Numbered from the stretch's first letter, positions 1 to 11,741 are shown. The stretch: DNA of 64,000 nt from Macrococcus equipercicus (GCF_004359525.2 NZ_SCWC02000002.1:428436-492435); one strand, 5' to 3'. Notes: generated by a model not told the origin, from the sequence alone. Program-made: numbers and translations.

Positions 1-877
1 GCTTCATTAACGACTGATACGTTGCATCTTTATCCTGATTAGTCAGTACGGCCATGTTGTGGAACTTCAACGGTTTGGCATTTGTATCATCTTTAATGAT
101 ATCCGTGATTTTTGATGAAATATTCTGCTCGTATATGATGTAAGGTGTCTTTGAAGCTTTGATGTCATTGATCATATGAACAATTTCATTTTGTGAGGGT
201 TCATCGTTATTCATGCCGGAGACGCCGACCTGGTTGAAGTGATAATGGTCCGCCAAATAGCCGAGTGAATCATGTGAGATATAGACGGTGTCTCTTTTCG
301 GGTGCTTAGTAATGTCCTTCAGCTGGCTGTCGATTGATTGTAAATCCTTCTTGAGTGACTGATAGTTCTTCTCGTAATCTTTCTTGTGTGCCGGATCTTT
401 AGCGATCAGTTCGTCTTTAATCTTACGGGCAAACGATTGGTCAAGTACTGGGTCCAGCCAGACATGAGGATCAAAGGTCGATTCATGTTCGTGTTCCTCA
501 TGTGCCTCATCATGATCATGCTTCAGCAGCTCGCTGCTCTTAATGTCAGCAGCTACCGCCAGCAGTTTCTTTTTGTCTTTTACCACCTTGGCCATTTTGC
601 CGGCTATAGGGTCCAGCTCATCACCTGTGTAGACGAACAGGTCGCTTTTAGCGACTGCCAGTGTATCTTTCTGTGTCGGTTCGTATGTATGAACATCTAT
701 CCCGTTTGGATAAATACTTGTTACAGCAACGTGATTTCCGCCTATCTGCTCGATAAACGATTTTAAAGGAAATACTGTCGTGTATACCTGCATCTTCTCA
801 CTCTTAATGCTAGTCTGCTGATTACACCCTGCCAGAGTGAGCAGCAGTGCCGCCACTAAAAAAATAATGCGTTTCAT
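1..877 (-). CDS. Zinc ABC transporter substrate-binding lipoprotein (ZnuA/AdcA-like), 3' end outside window
   Basis: This is the extracellular metal-binding component of a zinc/manganese-type ABC importer (cluster A-1 family). Translation from the ATG at 877 gives a short lipoprotein signal with lipobox LAGC, then the family pattern of an early HTYEPT histidine motif. A His/Asp/Glu-rich loop follows (HDHDEAHEEHEHE), and then DPHVWLDP. The His-rich loop is typical of zinc-specific members. A ribosome-binding site (AGGAGATGG) precedes the ATG. About 292 codons are present and the C-terminus runs off the window, so transporter partners cannot be seen. A Zur-like operator lies just upstream. Zinc is favoured over manganese because of the loop and the box. 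Confidence 0.88.
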   Translation of the reverse strand, partial: MKRIIFLVAALLLTLAGCNQQTSIKSEKMQVYTTVFPLKSFIEQIGGNHVAVTSIYPNGIDVHTYEPTQKDTLAVAKSDLFVYTGDELDPIAGKMAKVVKDKKKLLAVAADIKSSELLKHDHDEAHEEHEHESTFDPHVWLDPVLDQSFARKIKDELIAKDPAHKKDYEKNYQSLKKDLQSIDSQLKDITKHPKRDTVYISHDSLGYLADHYHFNQVGVSGMNNDEPSQNEIVHMINDIKASKTPYIIYEQNISSKITDIIKDDTNAKPLKFHNMAVLTNQDKDATYQSLMK

Positions 878-892
878 TTGTCCATCTCCTAA

Positions 893-907
893 TCGTAATG
901 ATTTCGA
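893..907 (-). promoter_or_regulatory. Zur-like operator upstream of the zinc-binding lipoprotein gene
   Basis: TCGTAATGATTTCGA is a 7-1-7 dyad with one mismatch to the Bacillus/Staphylococcus Zur box pattern TCGTAATNATTACGA. It lies 15 bases upstream of the start codon, just downstream of a possible -10 (TAAGAT) on the minus strand. It would therefore sit at or near the transcription start, where zinc-loaded Zur would block transcription. Regulation by Zur is inferred from the motif and the gene it precedes. Confidence 0.72.
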
Positions 908-977
908 TATAAATCTTATAACGAACTCGGGATAAATGCAAGAACTTTTTGCAAATCGTCATAATTATTATTTACAT

Positions 978-1006
978 AAAAAAACCAGCCGCCGAGGCGA
1001 CTGGTT
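978..1006 (-). terminator. Rho-independent terminator of katA
   Basis: An 11-bp stem (983-993 with 996-1006, one G-T pair) has a 2-4 base loop, followed on the minus strand by a run of seven T. It lies just after the catalase stop codon. Confidence 0.88.
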
Positions 1007-1013
1007 CAATCTG

Positions 1014-2492
1014 CTAGTTTTCAAGATCAACTGTAGCAATATCAATATTGAGAGCTGTAGCAATTCCTTGACCATAAGCAGGATCTGCTTTGTAGCAGTT
1101 TCTAATATGGCGGCGCTTGACTTCGTCGTTTACACCGTGCATAGCATTGGCTGTATTAATGAACAGTCGATGCTGCTCCTCAGTAGTCAATAAGTTGAAC
1201 AGTTTGCCCGGCTGCTCGTAGTAGTTCGTATCGTCTTCACGGAAATCATGTTCATAGACACTTCCATTAAGCGGTAACGCCGGCTTTTTGAACTGCGGCT
1301 GCGACTGATGATGACCGTAGCTGTTTGGATAGTAGTTCGTATGAGCGCCTAAGTTACCATCTACACGCATCTGCCCGTCACGAGAGAACGGACAGAGGTT
1401 CGCCACTGCTTTTGGATAGTTGACGGGAATCTGCCAGTGGTTCACGCCGAGACGATAGCGCTGAGTGTCACCGTATGAGAACAAGCGGCCCTGCAGCATT
1501 TTATCAGGAGAGAAGTCAAGTCCTGGAATAATGTTAGTCGGTGCAAATGCAGCCTGTTCCACTTCCGCAAAGTAGTTTTCAGGATTACGGTTCAATTCGA
1601 ACTCGCCTACTGGAATCAGCGGGTATTCATCTTTAAACCATACTTTCGTTAAATCGAACGGATTGTCTTTATGATTTTTCGCCTGTTCCTCAGTCATCAC
1701 CTGGATGAACATTTTCCATTTCGGGAACTGACCTTGTTCAATCGCGTTGAACAGGTCACGCTGGCTGGATTCGCGGTCCGTGCTGATGATACGGTTGGCT
1801 TCTTCGTCCGTTAAGTTCTCAATGCCCTGCTGTGTTCTGAAGTGGAACTTCACCCAGACACGCTGACCCTGCGCATTATACATGCTGTACGTATGAGAAC
1901 CGAAGCCGTGCATATGACGGAAACCGTTCGGAATACCACGGTCACTCATCAGGATTGTCACTTGATGCAATGCTTCAGGCAGACTTGTCCAGAAATCCCA
2001 GTTGGACTGTGGATTATGCATGTTAGTCTTTGGATCGCGTTTAACGACGTGGTTTAAGCTTGCGAATAACTTCGGATCTCTGAAGAAGAAGACCGGTGTA
2101 TTGTTACCGACGAGATCCCAGTTACCTTCCTCTGTATAAAATTTAAGCGCGAAACCACGAATATCACGTTCAGCATCTGCTGCCCCGCGTTCTCCCGCTA
2201 CTGTTGAGAAGCGTGCGAACATTTCTGTCTGCTTGCCGATCTCTGAGAAGATCTTCGCAGATGTATATCGAGTAATATCATGTGTCACTGTAAAAGTTCC
2301 GAATGCACCAGACCCCTTGGCATGCATACGACGCTCCGGAATCACTTCACGGTCAAAATGAGCCATCTGCTCGATGAAGAAGATATCCTGCATCACAACG
2401 GGTCCCCGTGGTCCTGCAGTCATTGTATTTTCACGGTCACTCACAGGTGCACCGAATAATCCTGTTAAATGCTGGTTATTGTTTTCAGTCAA
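1014..2492 (-). CDS. katA: Catalase (heme, clade 3 small-subunit)
   Basis: Cytoplasmic heme catalase that disproportionates hydrogen peroxide. The 492-residue product follows staphylococcal KatA closely: [14 protein letters not shown] at the N-terminus, the catalytic-His region [13 protein letters not shown] (His57), [12 protein letters not shown] with the active-site Asn, and the proximal heme Tyr in [14 protein letters not shown]. The start is a TTG at 2492, supported by a strong ribosome-binding site (GGAGGT, 7-base spacing); no better ATG lies nearby. Length is normal for the family. The gene is monocistronic, with its own promoter carrying a PerR-like box and its own terminator, so peroxide-inducible expression is expected. 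Confidence 0.97.
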   Translation of the reverse strand: MTENNNQHLTGLFGAPVSDRENTMTAGPRGPVVMQDIFFIEQMAHFDREVIPERRMHAKGSGAFGTFTVTHDITRYTSAKIFSEIGKQTEMFARFSTVAGERGAADAERDIRGFALKFYTEEGNWDLVGNNTPVFFFRDPKLFASLNHVVKRDPKTNMHNPQSNWDFWTSLPEALHQVTILMSDRGIPNGFRHMHGFGSHTYSMYNAQGQRVWVKFHFRTQQGIENLTDEEANRIISTDRESSQRDLFNAIEQGQFPKWKMFIQVMTEEQAKNHKDNPFDLTKVWFKDEYPLIPVGEFELNRNPENYFAEVEQAAFAPTNIIPGLDFSPDKMLQGRLFSYGDTQRYRLGVNHWQIPVNYPKAVANLCPFSRDGQMRVDGNLGAHTNYYPNSYGHHQSQPQFKKPALPLNGSVYEHDFREDDTNYYEQPGKLFNLLTTEEQHRLFINTANAMHGVNDEVKRRHIRNCYKADPAYGQGIATALNIDIATVDLEN

Positions 2493-2551
2493 TGGTCATA
2501 CCTCCAGAATAGTAAGTTTAAGTAATGGCTTTGTTTCTCGTTTCTTATTTA

Positions 2552-2566
2552 TAATAATTATTATAA
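2552..2566 (-). promoter_or_regulatory. PerR-like operator of katA
   Basis: The plus-strand sequence TAATAATTATTATAA matches the Per box TTATAATNATTATAA at 14 of 15 defined positions. It lies immediately downstream of the katA -10 element, a location suited to repression. Peroxide control by PerR is known for katA in Bacillus and Staphylococcus and is inferred here. Confidence 0.75.
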
Positions 2567-2573
2567 CACACTT

Positions 2574-2601
2574 ATTATAATCTGAACATTTTCTTTGTCA
2601 G
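2574..2601 (-). promoter_or_regulatory. katA promoter
   Basis: On the minus strand CTGACA (2596-2601) and TATAAT (2574-2579) are separated by 16 bases, a good sigma-A promoter about 80 bases upstream of the TTG start. Confidence 0.75.
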
Positions 2602-2726
2602 ACTTTTACCATTAATATTTAAATACTTTACTGCTTTAAAGGTTTTATGCACTAAAATTTTTTCTTGCCAAATCTTTCTGGCTCCCATACAATAAATATT
2701 AATACAGACAAAGGTTAGGTGAATCT

Positions 2727-4169
2727 ATGGAAAACAACCAGATGGACAGAGATTTAAAAACAAGACACATATCGATGATCGCTATCGGCGGCTCTATCGG
2801 TACCGGCTTATTTATGGCGAGCGGCGCTATTATCAGTCAGGCTGGACCAGGCGGTGCCATCGCAGCGTACGCCCTGATCGGCATTATGGTCTACTTCCTG
2901 ATGACAGCACTCGGGGAACTTGCAACATTTTATCCAGTATCCGGCTCTTTCAGTGCGTATGCCCGACGTTTCGTTGACCCTGCTGCGGGATTTATGGTCG
3001 GCTGGCTGTACTGGGTCATATGGGCGCTTGTGGCAAGTGTCGATATCATTACGGCTGCCAAAGTACTGTCCTACTGGCATGTCTTCGGCGGTATTCCTTC
3101 ACTTGTATGGTGTCTTTTCTTCCTATTATTATTATTTCTACTTAATGCATTCTCAGTTAAGTCATTCGGGGAAGCTGAATACTGGTTCTCATTTGTCAAA
3201 GTAGCAACGATTATTATCTTCCTGATTATCGGCGTGTTAATGATCTTCGGCATACTTGGAGACAAAGGGGCTGTCGGGCTTCAAAACTTCACAGCAGGCG
3301 ATGCACCGTTTGTCAACGGCTTCCTTGGTCTGCTCGGCGTGCTGGTCGTCGCTGGATTCTCATTCGGCGGGACAGAAGTAGTCGCTGTCACAGCCGGTGA
3401 ATCAGAGAACCCTGAAGAATCGATGCCGAAAGCCATCAAGCAGGTATTCTGGAGAATTCTGCTGTTCTATATCGGTTCTATCTTTGTAATCGCGGCACTG
3501 ATCCCTTACACTGATCCGCGTCTGCTGAATGAGAACTCTGATGTGGCGATGAGTCCGTTCACAATCATCTTTGATAATCTCGGCATTCTATTTGCGGCGA
3601 CGCTTATGAATACAGTTATATTAACAGCGGTATTATCGGCCGGCAACTCAGGATTATACGCGACAAGCCGTCTGCTCTACTCATTGAGCAATGAAGGACA
3701 GGCACCGAAATTCCTCGGTAAACTTAATCAACGCAACATGCCTTTTAATGCGCTGCTTGTCACAACGGCACTGATTATCGCGAGTATTATCTATGCTCAT
3801 ATTAACATGGGCGGCTATGGCAAGCTGCTGAATATGCTTGGAACGCTTGTCCTGCTCGTCTGGGGCATGAGCATACTCAGTCACTACAGACTGCGCCGTG
3901 CCATTAAAGTACAGAACCGCAATGACGATGAGCTGTTATCTTATAAAGCACCGTTCTTCCCGCTAGGCGTCATCATCGTCGGTGTTACCATCATCTTCCT
4001 GCTTGTCGGGCAGTCATTTGCAGACATTTCGTCTCTTAACTGGGCGAAGCTGATTGATTCGTTCATACCGATCATCATCGCGATAGTTACATATTTCGGC
4101 TATAAACTCGTGAAAAAGACAAAGGTCATCAAACTGGAAGATATCGATTTATCTAAACATCAGCTGTAA
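2727..4169 (+). CDS. APC-family amino acid permease, LysP-like
   Basis: A 480-residue cytoplasmic-membrane protein of the amino acid-polyamine-organocation family with about 12 hydrophobic segments. The N-terminal signature (ISMIAIGGSIGTGLF) and internal blocks such as SVKSFGEAEYWFS, AGFSFGGTEVVAVTAGESENP and ILTAVLSAGNSGLYA closely follow the E. coli lysine permease LysP. Proton-driven import of a cationic amino acid, probably lysine, is therefore the best guess; histidine or arginine permeases of the same subfamily cannot be excluded. Transcribed divergently from katA and followed by its own terminator. No lysine riboswitch is visible in the short upstream region. Confidence 0.85.
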   Translation: MENNQMDRDLKTRHISMIAIGGSIGTGLFMASGAIISQAGPGGAIAAYALIGIMVYFLMTALGELATFYPVSGSFSAYARRFVDPAAGFMVGWLYWVIWALVASVDIITAAKVLSYWHVFGGIPSLVWCLFFLLLLFLLNAFSVKSFGEAEYWFSFVKVATIIIFLIIGVLMIFGILGDKGAVGLQNFTAGDAPFVNGFLGLLGVLVVAGFSFGGTEVVAVTAGESENPEESMPKAIKQVFWRILLFYIGSIFVIAALIPYTDPRLLNENSDVAMSPFTIIFDNLGILFAATLMNTVILTAVLSAGNSGLYATSRLLYSLSNEGQAPKFLGKLNQRNMPFNALLVTTALIIASIIYAHINMGGYGKLLNMLGTLVLLVWGMSILSHYRLRRAIKVQNRNDDELLSYKAPFFPLGVIIVGVTIIFLLVGQSFADISSLNWAKLIDSFIPIIIAIVTYFGYKLVKKTKVIKLEDIDLSKHQL

Positions 4170-4182
4170 AAACAGTCAGATG

Positions 4183-4213
4183 AGAGATTTGCATCCGCAA
4201 ATCTCTTTTTTTT
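4183..4213 (+). terminator. Terminator of the permease gene
   Basis: A perfect 10-bp stem (4183-4192 with 4197-4206), loop ATCC, followed by a run of eight or nine T. Confidence 0.9.
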
Positions 4214-4256
4214 ATGTATAATAAGAGTAATAAAACGGTTACAAGGAGGCAGACTC

Positions 4257-4577
4257 ATGACTGCAGGACAGTTCAATATATTTGATGATGTGCTGAAAAC
4301 TGATGAGAAGTTCGTCATTGTCGTCCAGGGGGTCTATAATCAGAACGGCAACCTGACCAAAAAAATACTGCGTGAATATCCAAGTCTGGATCAGCAGGCG
4401 ATGCAGCGGTTATTCGTTCATCTGAAAGAAGTCTATTTACAGGAGCGGTTCGATAAAGATATGGCGTTCTATGACATCACCGTCTATACAAATGAGGATT
4501 ATGCAGCGGACCATATTTATGCCCATACGAAAAGACATCGCCATCCAGGAGACCAGTGGACAGCGACGAGCAAGTAA
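4257..4577 (+). CDS. Small protein of unknown function
   Basis: I do not recognise this 106-residue protein. It is soluble-looking, with no signal peptide or membrane segment, mixed charge, and a basic His/Lys-rich C-terminus (HTKRHRHPGDQW). A good ribosome-binding site (AAGGAGG, about 8 bases before the ATG) and tight flanking terminators on both sides argue that it is a real, separately transcribed gene. It sits between the LysP-like permease and convergent panD; nothing in the context suggests a role. Confidence 0.75.
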   Translation: MTAGQFNIFDDVLKTDEKFVIVVQGVYNQNGNLTKKILREYPSLDQQAMQRLFVHLKEVYLQERFDKDMAFYDITVYTNEDYAADHIYAHTKRHRHPGDQWTATSK

Positions 4578-4591
4578 ATATGACTGACTAG

Positions 4592-4619
4592 AAAACCCCG
4601 TACAATGGTACGGGGTTTT
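4592..4619. terminator. Bidirectional terminator between the small gene and panD
   Basis: A 12-bp perfect palindromic stem (4592-4603 with 4608-4619), loop AATG, with A-tract and T-tract on either side. It can serve both the plus-strand small gene and the minus-strand panBCD operon. Confidence 0.88.
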
Positions 4620-4622
4620 GTT

Positions 4623-6659
<2,037 letters not shown>

Positions 6660-6742
6660 GGTTCCACTTCCTTGTTTAGCGATGAATACATTATAATAGA
6701 CACATTGCACTGTGTATATAAATAAATTCCAAGGAGGCTATT

Positions 6743-7594
6743 ATGACTCAATACGCCGTTATCGGACCCGGTGCTGTCGGCACTGTCATCGCCCATGAAA
6801 TCAGCAAGGTGGCAGCAGTCAAACTGTTCGGCCGCCGCGAACAGCAGGTTGTGCTGAACAGCGGTTCGAATGACTATAAGATTAATGTCTCTTCCCTGCT
6901 GCTGAACAGTGATACATTCGATGTCATATTCGTCGCGGTCAAAGTGACGAAACTCGCGTCAATACTTCCTGCGCTTCAGGCGATGAGCCATGATAATACA
7001 GTCATCATTCTCTGTCAGAACGGCATGGGACAGCTTGACATGCTTCATGAGTTTAATGCGGTGCAGGCCGTCGTCTACATCAGCGGCCAGAAAACAGATG
7101 ACTACGTCCGCCATTTCCAGGATAAGAAACTGATTCTTCCCGTTAATCAAGAGCTGCAGCGCATCAGTCAGCGGCTTGACGCGACTAAGCTCGAGCTCGT
7201 TGTATCCCCTGACTATGAAGCGGCCCTCTGGTTTAAACTGCTGGTCAACTTAGGCATCAATACGGTCACCGCCCTGACAAAAAACACGGCCCATGTACTA
7301 GAACTGCCTGAAGTTATGCAACTGACGGAACAGCTCTTACAGGAAGGGCTGAGAATCGCCCGGGCTGAAGGCCTCGATTTTACGGCGCAGACCGTCCAGG
7401 ATATTATAGCCATCTATCGCACTTATGCCGGTGATATGGGGACAAGCATGTACTACGATACACTTGCCGGCGTTCTCCTTGAATATGATTATATTCAAGG
7501 AGAACTGCAGCGCTTGGCCCGGAAACATCAGCTGACGACCCCGCTGCTTGATGTCTGCTGCACATTGCTTACAGGCTATCAGTATAAGCGGTAG
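6743..7594 (+). CDS. panE: 2-dehydropantoate 2-reductase (ketopantoate reductase)
   Basis: NADPH-dependent reductase converting ketopantoate to pantoate, the step between PanB and PanC. The 283-residue protein starts with a Rossmann fingerprint (AVIGPGAVGTVIAHEI) and has the catalytic-Lys region ALWFKLLVNLGINTVTAL. It is read divergently from panB across about 80 bases, so all four pantothenate genes are together. A ribosome-binding site (AAGGAGG) precedes the ATG. No convincing terminator follows; instead there is a repeat region. Some PanE paralogues act on other 2-oxoacids, but the location supports the pantothenate role. Confidence 0.92.
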   Translation: MTQYAVIGPGAVGTVIAHEISKVAAVKLFGRREQQVVLNSGSNDYKINVSSLLLNSDTFDVIFVAVKVTKLASILPALQAMSHDNTVIILCQNGMGQLDMLHEFNAVQAVVYISGQKTDDYVRHFQDKKLILPVNQELQRISQRLDATKLELVVSPDYEAALWFKLLVNLGINTVTALTKNTAHVLELPEVMQLTEQLLQEGLRIARAEGLDFTAQTVQDIIAIYRTYAGDMGTSMYYDTLAGVLLEYDYIQGELQRLARKHQLTTPLLDVCCTLLTGYQYKR

Positions 7595-7605
7595 GCCATA
7601 AATCA

Positions 7606-7687
7606 TTTGAAGGCCACTTCCTGCCGGAGATTTCTTGTTTTCAATGAATTTTGGCCTTCAGGAGAGGTTTGAAGGCCACTTCCTGCC
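7606..7687. repeat. 20-bp direct repeat with alternative hairpins in the panE-HAD intergenic region
   Basis: TTTGAAGGCCACTTCCTGCC occurs at 7606-7625 and identically at 7668-7687. Between them GGCCTTC (7653-7659) can pair with the GAAGGCC of either copy (7609-7615 or 7671-7677), so two mutually exclusive stems are possible. There is no T-tract for a standard terminator. This may be a remnant of a small intergenic repeat family. Confidence 0.7.
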
Positions 7688-7709
7688 AACCAATGACAGT
7701 CAGAAAAAA

Positions 7710-7731
7710 AGAAGCAGCCGCAGCTACTTCT
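7710..7731 (-). terminator. Terminator at the end of the HAD phosphatase gene
   Basis: A 9-bp stem (7710-7718 with 7723-7731, one mismatch), loop of four, followed on the minus strand by seven T. The stop codon of the HAD gene lies within the stem. Confidence 0.8.
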
Positions 7732-8533
7732 TTAATATATACTGTTCTAAAACGTCCGCAATACCATCACTGTTATGATCTTTAGTGATGAGATCTGCGG
7801 CTTTTTTTATAGCCTCATTGGCATTGCCCATAGCGACACCAAGTCCTGCATATTCAATCATGTCTTTGTCGTTGTTGCTGTCGCCGAAAGCCATGATTGC
7901 TTCACGGTCAATACCAAGCTCAGTCACCAGTTCACGCAGTGCCCGACCTTTCGACACGCCTTCAGCCATGAATTCAAGGAAGAACGGTTTGGATGTTGTG
8001 ACATGTATATCATGGCCGTAGTGGCCACCGAGTTCCTGATTGGCCCGGCTAATGTTTTCTTCAAAATCCACACCCATCAGTTTTGGGACGTTGCTCTGCA
8101 CAAAATCTTTCAGCGACGCCACCTGCTTCATCGGCAGGCCAGTCAGTTCATGCTCCACATCCATATAAGGATGTTCTCCTTCATAGACAATCGTCTCATC
8201 CACATAAGTCAGCACGAAAAATCCTTTTGACTTGCAGTAGTCATAGCATTTATCGAACTGGTCTTTCGTCAGTGCTGTCTCTTTGACCATCTTGAAATCA
8301 CTCATGTCAAAAATACGGGCACCGTTATAGCTGAGTATATAAGACTGATGCTTATCAAGCTGCAGCTCTTCCGCTGTCTTCACCATGCCGTTTGTCGGCC
8401 GTCCTGAGGCAAGTATGACGCCGACGCCATGCTGCTGCACTTGAAGCAGCGCATTTTTCGTCCGTTCTGACATGACATTATCTGAAGTCATCAATGTGTC
8501 GTCCATATCCAGTACTACTAATCTGTAATCCAT
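7724..8533 (-). CDS. HAD-superfamily Cof-type sugar-phosphate/FMN phosphatase
   Basis: A 269-residue soluble phosphatase of the Cof/YwpJ/YcsE subfamily. Motif I is LDMDDTL near the N-terminus, with two catalytic Asp. Motif II is LASGRP, a Lys sits in the cap-core boundary, and motif IV is FGDSNNDKDMIEYAG. Members dephosphorylate sugar phosphates, FMN or pyridoxal phosphate; the exact substrate cannot be read from sequence. It lies just downstream of thrB with about 20 bases between, so it is probably transcribed with the threonine genes, as in Staphylococcus. Confidence 0.9.
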   Translation of the reverse strand: MDYRLVVLDMDDTLMTSDNVMSERTKNALLQVQQHGVGVILASGRPTNGMVKTAEELQLDKHQSYILSYNGARIFDMSDFKMVKETALTKDQFDKCYDYCKSKGFFVLTYVDETIVYEGEHPYMDVEHELTGLPMKQVASLKDFVQSNVPKLMGVDFEENISRANQELGGHYGHDIHVTTSKPFFLEFMAEGVSKGRALRELVTELGIDREAIMAFGDSNNDKDMIEYAGLGVAMGNANEAIKKAADLITKDHNSDGIADVLEQYILKK

Positions 8534-8552
8534 GTTTTCACTCCATCATTTA

Positions 8553-9443
8553 TTAGTCACTTAACTCTACTTCAGCATAACAGACTGCACCTGCTGTGTC
8601 AGTGTTCACCCGTCTGACTTCACAATTCAGAAAGCGTTCACGCAGCTGCTGCTCAATATCAGCATCAGGCCTCGCCATGACAAACAAGGTTGGTCCTGCC
8701 CCGCTTAAAAAAGCATAGCCTTGACCATTCAGCATGTCATGCAATTCGGTATAATCTTTGATTAAATGCTTTCGGTAAGGTTCGTGCAGCAGATCCTGCA
8801 TCATCATCTGTCCTGCAAGATCGTAGTTTCCCGTGCTGAGCGCCGCGACTAGAACATTGCTCACAGCACTCGCTCTCACTGCACTGCTGTATGTCAGTTC
8901 GAAAGGCAGGGCATTCCTTGCATCTGCCGTCTTCAGTTCATAGTCCGGTATGACTGCATACATGGGCCACGCTATAGGCGCTAACGTCTCATAATAGCAT
9001 TGCCCGCCGTCATGACAGCCGACGACAAGGCCGCCGAGCAGTGACGGGACGACATTGTCCGGGTGTCCCTCTTCTGCTGATAACAGCTGGATCAGTTCAT
9101 CTGTACTCAACTTCAGCTGACGTACATGATTGACAATCAGAAGACTTGCGATCAGCACTGTTCCTGAGCTGCCGAGCCCGCGTGCCAGCGGTATAGTCGA
9201 AGTCATGGTCACCGTCAGCTTAAAAGGTTCGACCTTTAACAGGCGGCAGAAATGATTGACCATGCGCGCTAAATAATGGGTATCATCAGCAGGCAGATCA
9301 TGCAGCAACTCTGACCGATGATTAAACTGCCAGTCGCGGCTGACCTCAGCTTCAATCTCAAGATAACTATCCAGCGCCATACCGATTGAATCAAAACCCG
9401 GTCCGAGGTTTGATGTGGAGGCCGGGACTTTCACCCGGATCAT
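8553..9443 (-). CDS. thrB: Homoserine kinase
   Basis: GHMP-family kinase that phosphorylates L-homoserine to O-phosphohomoserine for threonine synthase. The 296-residue protein has the GHMP pattern: [19 protein letters not shown] at the start, the ATP-loop [15 protein letters not shown] in the middle and [10 protein letters not shown] near the C-terminus. The start overlaps the thrC stop by 4 bases. It is the third gene of hom-thrC-thrB. Confidence 0.97.
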   Translation of the reverse strand: MIRVKVPASTSNLGPGFDSIGMALDSYLEIEAEVSRDWQFNHRSELLHDLPADDTHYLARMVNHFCRLLKVEPFKLTVTMTSTIPLARGLGSSGTVLIASLLIVNHVRQLKLSTDELIQLLSAEEGHPDNVVPSLLGGLVVGCHDGGQCYYETLAPIAWPMYAVIPDYELKTADARNALPFELTYSSAVRASAVSNVLVAALSTGNYDLAGQMMMQDLLHEPYRKHLIKDYTELHDMLNGQGYAFLSGAGPTLFVMARPDADIEQQLRERFLNCEVRRVNTDTAGAVCYAEVELSD

Positions 9444-10501
9444 GATAATTTATCCTCGATATACTGGATGATGGCATCTTCATCATTTTTCAGTACTGCC
9501 GGTGCCTGCATGACTCTGTCGATTGCAGTCTGCGGGTCCTTCAGTCCATTCCCTGTCAAGATAGCGACGACTGTTTTTCCTGCTTCCAGTCTGCCTGCCC
9601 GGTGCAGCTTCAGCAGTCCGGCAATCGCAGCATTGCTCGCCGGTTCTGCAAACACTCCTTCTTTTGTCGTCATCAGCTCATATGCCGCTAGAATCTCTTC
9701 ATCTGTCACGCTGTCGATCAGACCGTCTGATTCATCTCGCGCTGCAACTGCGAGCTGCCAGCTGGCCGGATTACCGATACGAATCGCTGTCGCAATCGTT
9801 TCCGGCTGGTCAACGACTGCATTGCTGACAATCGGTGCGGCACCAGCTGCCTGGAAACCAAGCATGCGCGGTAACGCTGTCCCTTTAACGTCGTTGAACT
9901 CCTTAAACCCTTTCCAGTAAGCTGAAATATTGCCTGCATTACCGACAGGAATGGACAGCATATCAGGCGCCTGTCCTAACTGGTCGATGATTTCAAACGC
10001 ACCGGTCTTCTGTCCTTCAAGGCGGTAAGGATTCACTGAGTTGACGAGCGCTATCTTATCGCTCTTCTCCGCGACTTTACGGACGATATGAAGCGCCTCG
10101 TCAAAGTTTCCTTCTATAGATACGATGTCAGCGCCGTAGATCATCGCCTGTGCAAGTTTCCCCATCGCAATCTTACCTTCAGGAATGACTACGATCGTCT
10201 TCATTCCGGCACGTGCCGCATAGGCTGCCGCTGCGGCTGATGTATTGCCGGTAGATGCGCATATCACAATCTCTTTCCCGGCATCTTTCGCTTTAGCAAC
10301 AGCCATGACCATCCCTCTGTCTTTAAATGAGCCGGTCGGATTCAACCCCTCGAACTTGGCATATAGCTCCACATTCAGCTGGCCGGATAAATACGGAAGA
10401 TGAATCAGCGGTGTGTTTCCTTCATTCAATGTCAGTCTGGGTGTCTGCTCAGTCACCGGTAAATAGTCTTTATATGCATCAATTAAACCTTTCCATCTCA
10501 T
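9440..10501 (-). CDS. thrC: Threonine synthase
   Basis: PLP-dependent fold-type II enzyme turning O-phosphohomoserine into threonine. The product of about 353 residues shows [12 protein letters not shown], the PLP-lysine motif [24 protein letters not shown], and the phosphate-binding glycine loop region [14 protein letters not shown]. The ATG at 10501 is chosen because AAGGTG sits 6 bases upstream; an earlier in-frame GTG lies inside that ribosome-binding site. It begins one base after the hom stop and overlaps thrB by 4 bases. Confidence 0.96.
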   Translation of the reverse strand: MRWKGLIDAYKDYLPVTEQTPRLTLNEGNTPLIHLPYLSGQLNVELYAKFEGLNPTGSFKDRGMVMAVAKAKDAGKEIVICASTGNTSAAAAAYAARAGMKTIVVIPEGKIAMGKLAQAMIYGADIVSIEGNFDEALHIVRKVAEKSDKIALVNSVNPYRLEGQKTGAFEIIDQLGQAPDMLSIPVGNAGNISAYWKGFKEFNDVKGTALPRMLGFQAAGAAPIVSNAVVDQPETIATAIRIGNPASWQLAVAARDESDGLIDSVTDEEILAAYELMTTKEGVFAEPASNAAIAGLLKLHRAGRLEAGKTVVAILTGNGLKDPQTAIDRVMQAPAVLKNDEDAIIQYIEDKLS

Positions 10502-10502
10502 C

Positions 10503-11696
10503 TTACACACCTTCTATTTCGTAGATTTTAACATCGTCAAGTGCCGCCACTTCATCAAACACAGCGGTCGACACGTTCAGCAGTTCTACAGCAGTCGTCT
10601 CACCAGTCGTGACAGTTCTGCCGGCAAATGTCTTTGTCACCGTCTCGTCACCGATAACAAGTAAGTGACGTGAACGGTCAAGCGCCTTGCTTTCAATCTC
10701 AAAGTGCGGCGGCAGCGTATGGAGCTTCGTATCGATGTATCTGATGACATGCAGCAGGTCACTGACGACCGCGCTGCCGGTTGCAAGGCTTCCCGCACCT
10801 CTGCCGTAATACATTGTATCTCCTACAGCACTGCCATCTATGTAAATCGCATTGTATTCATAGTCCACATGTGCTAGCTGATGATGGACCGGCAGGCACG
10901 TCGGCTTGACTGACGCTTCGACACGGTCGTTTTCAGCATATGCCTGGCCGATCAGTTTGATGGTATACCCGAGTTCACCGGCAAGCTTAATATCAGTGCT
11001 TGTGACATTTCTGATGCCTTCCACTGCACAGTCATCAAGTGTCATGAACTGATTGAATGCAAGATAGCTTGTAATCACGACTTTACGCTGTGCATCAATG
11101 CCGTCCACGTCAGCAGTCGGATCCGCTTCTGCATAGCCGAGTTCAGTCGCCGCAGCGAGCGCTTCTTCAAATGACTGCCCTTCAAGTGCCATCTTACTCA
11201 GAATAAAGTTGGATGTGCCGTTGAAAATACCCATGAAGTGTTTAATTCCATTGGCATTCAAGCCGTTATTAATGGCATTGACGATCGGGATGCCGCCGGC
11301 CACACTGGCTTCATATTTCAAGGATATCTCCCGTTCAGCGGCCAGTGTTTCAAGTTCCTCTAAATGTACCGCAAGCAGATCTTTGTTAGCTGTAATCACA
11401 TGAACGCCGCTGGTCATCAGCTGCTTCAAATAATGATAAGTCGTGTCGATACCTCCCATTACCTCGATAGCAATATCAAGCGTATGATCATTTAAAATAT
11501 CATTGATGTCATCCGTCAGATGATAACGTTCTGTATTGATTGCCCGGTCCTTATTAACATTCTTGACGAATATGTGTTTGACGGTGATACGTGCATCCAT
11601 CGTCTTCTCAAGCTGTAGTTTGTTCTCTTCCAGAATGTTGACTACTCCAGTTCCAACCGTCCCTAATCCAAGCAATGCAATCTTAATATCTTTCAT
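10503..11696 (-). CDS. hom: Homoserine dehydrogenase
   Basis: NAD(P)H-dependent reduction of aspartate semialdehyde to homoserine, the branch point to threonine and methionine. It has an N-terminal Rossmann motif ([12 protein letters not shown]), ITANKDLLA, the catalytic block [16 protein letters not shown], and [16 protein letters not shown]. The ATG at 11696 ([15 protein letters not shown] upstream) is the true start; 5' codons in the same frame fall in the promoter region shared with lysC. Product about 397 residues. The C-terminal regulatory tail after HTLPPHFE is about 60 residues, clearly shorter than the roughly 85 of S. aureus Hom, so ACT-type feedback control may be reduced. Confidence 0.95.
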   Translation of the reverse strand: MKDIKIALLGLGTVGTGVVNILEENKLQLEKTMDARITVKHIFVKNVNKDRAINTERYHLTDDINDILNDHTLDIAIEVMGGIDTTYHYLKQLMTSGVHVITANKDLLAVHLEELETLAAEREISLKYEASVAGGIPIVNAINNGLNANGIKHFMGIFNGTSNFILSKMALEGQSFEEALAAATELGYAEADPTADVDGIDAQRKVVITSYLAFNQFMTLDDCAVEGIRNVTSTDIKLAGELGYTIKLIGQAYAENDRVEASVKPTCLPVHHQLAHVDYEYNAIYIDGSAVGDTMYYGRGAGSLATGSAVVSDLLHVIRYIDTKLHTLPPHFEIESKALDRSRHLLVIGDETVTKTFAGRTVTTGETTAVELLNVSTAVFDEVAALDDVKIYEIEGV

Positions 11697-11741
11697 GTGA
11701 GCGCTCCTAACGTTGTCTATTCTAAAAAAACATATGTCCTC

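Noticed and set aside
954..970. Second Zur box upstream of the zinc lipoprotein promoter
   Set aside because: TCGTCATAATTATTA keeps only part of the dyad, with several mismatches in the right half; too weak to call.
2580..2726. Lysine riboswitch in front of the LysP-like permease
   Set aside because: The upstream region is under 150 bases and lacks the conserved L-box elements.
9468..9920. Ser/Ala-rich plus-strand open frame opposite thrC
   Set aside because: Antisense shadow of a clearly conserved threonine synthase gene, with no ribosome-binding site.
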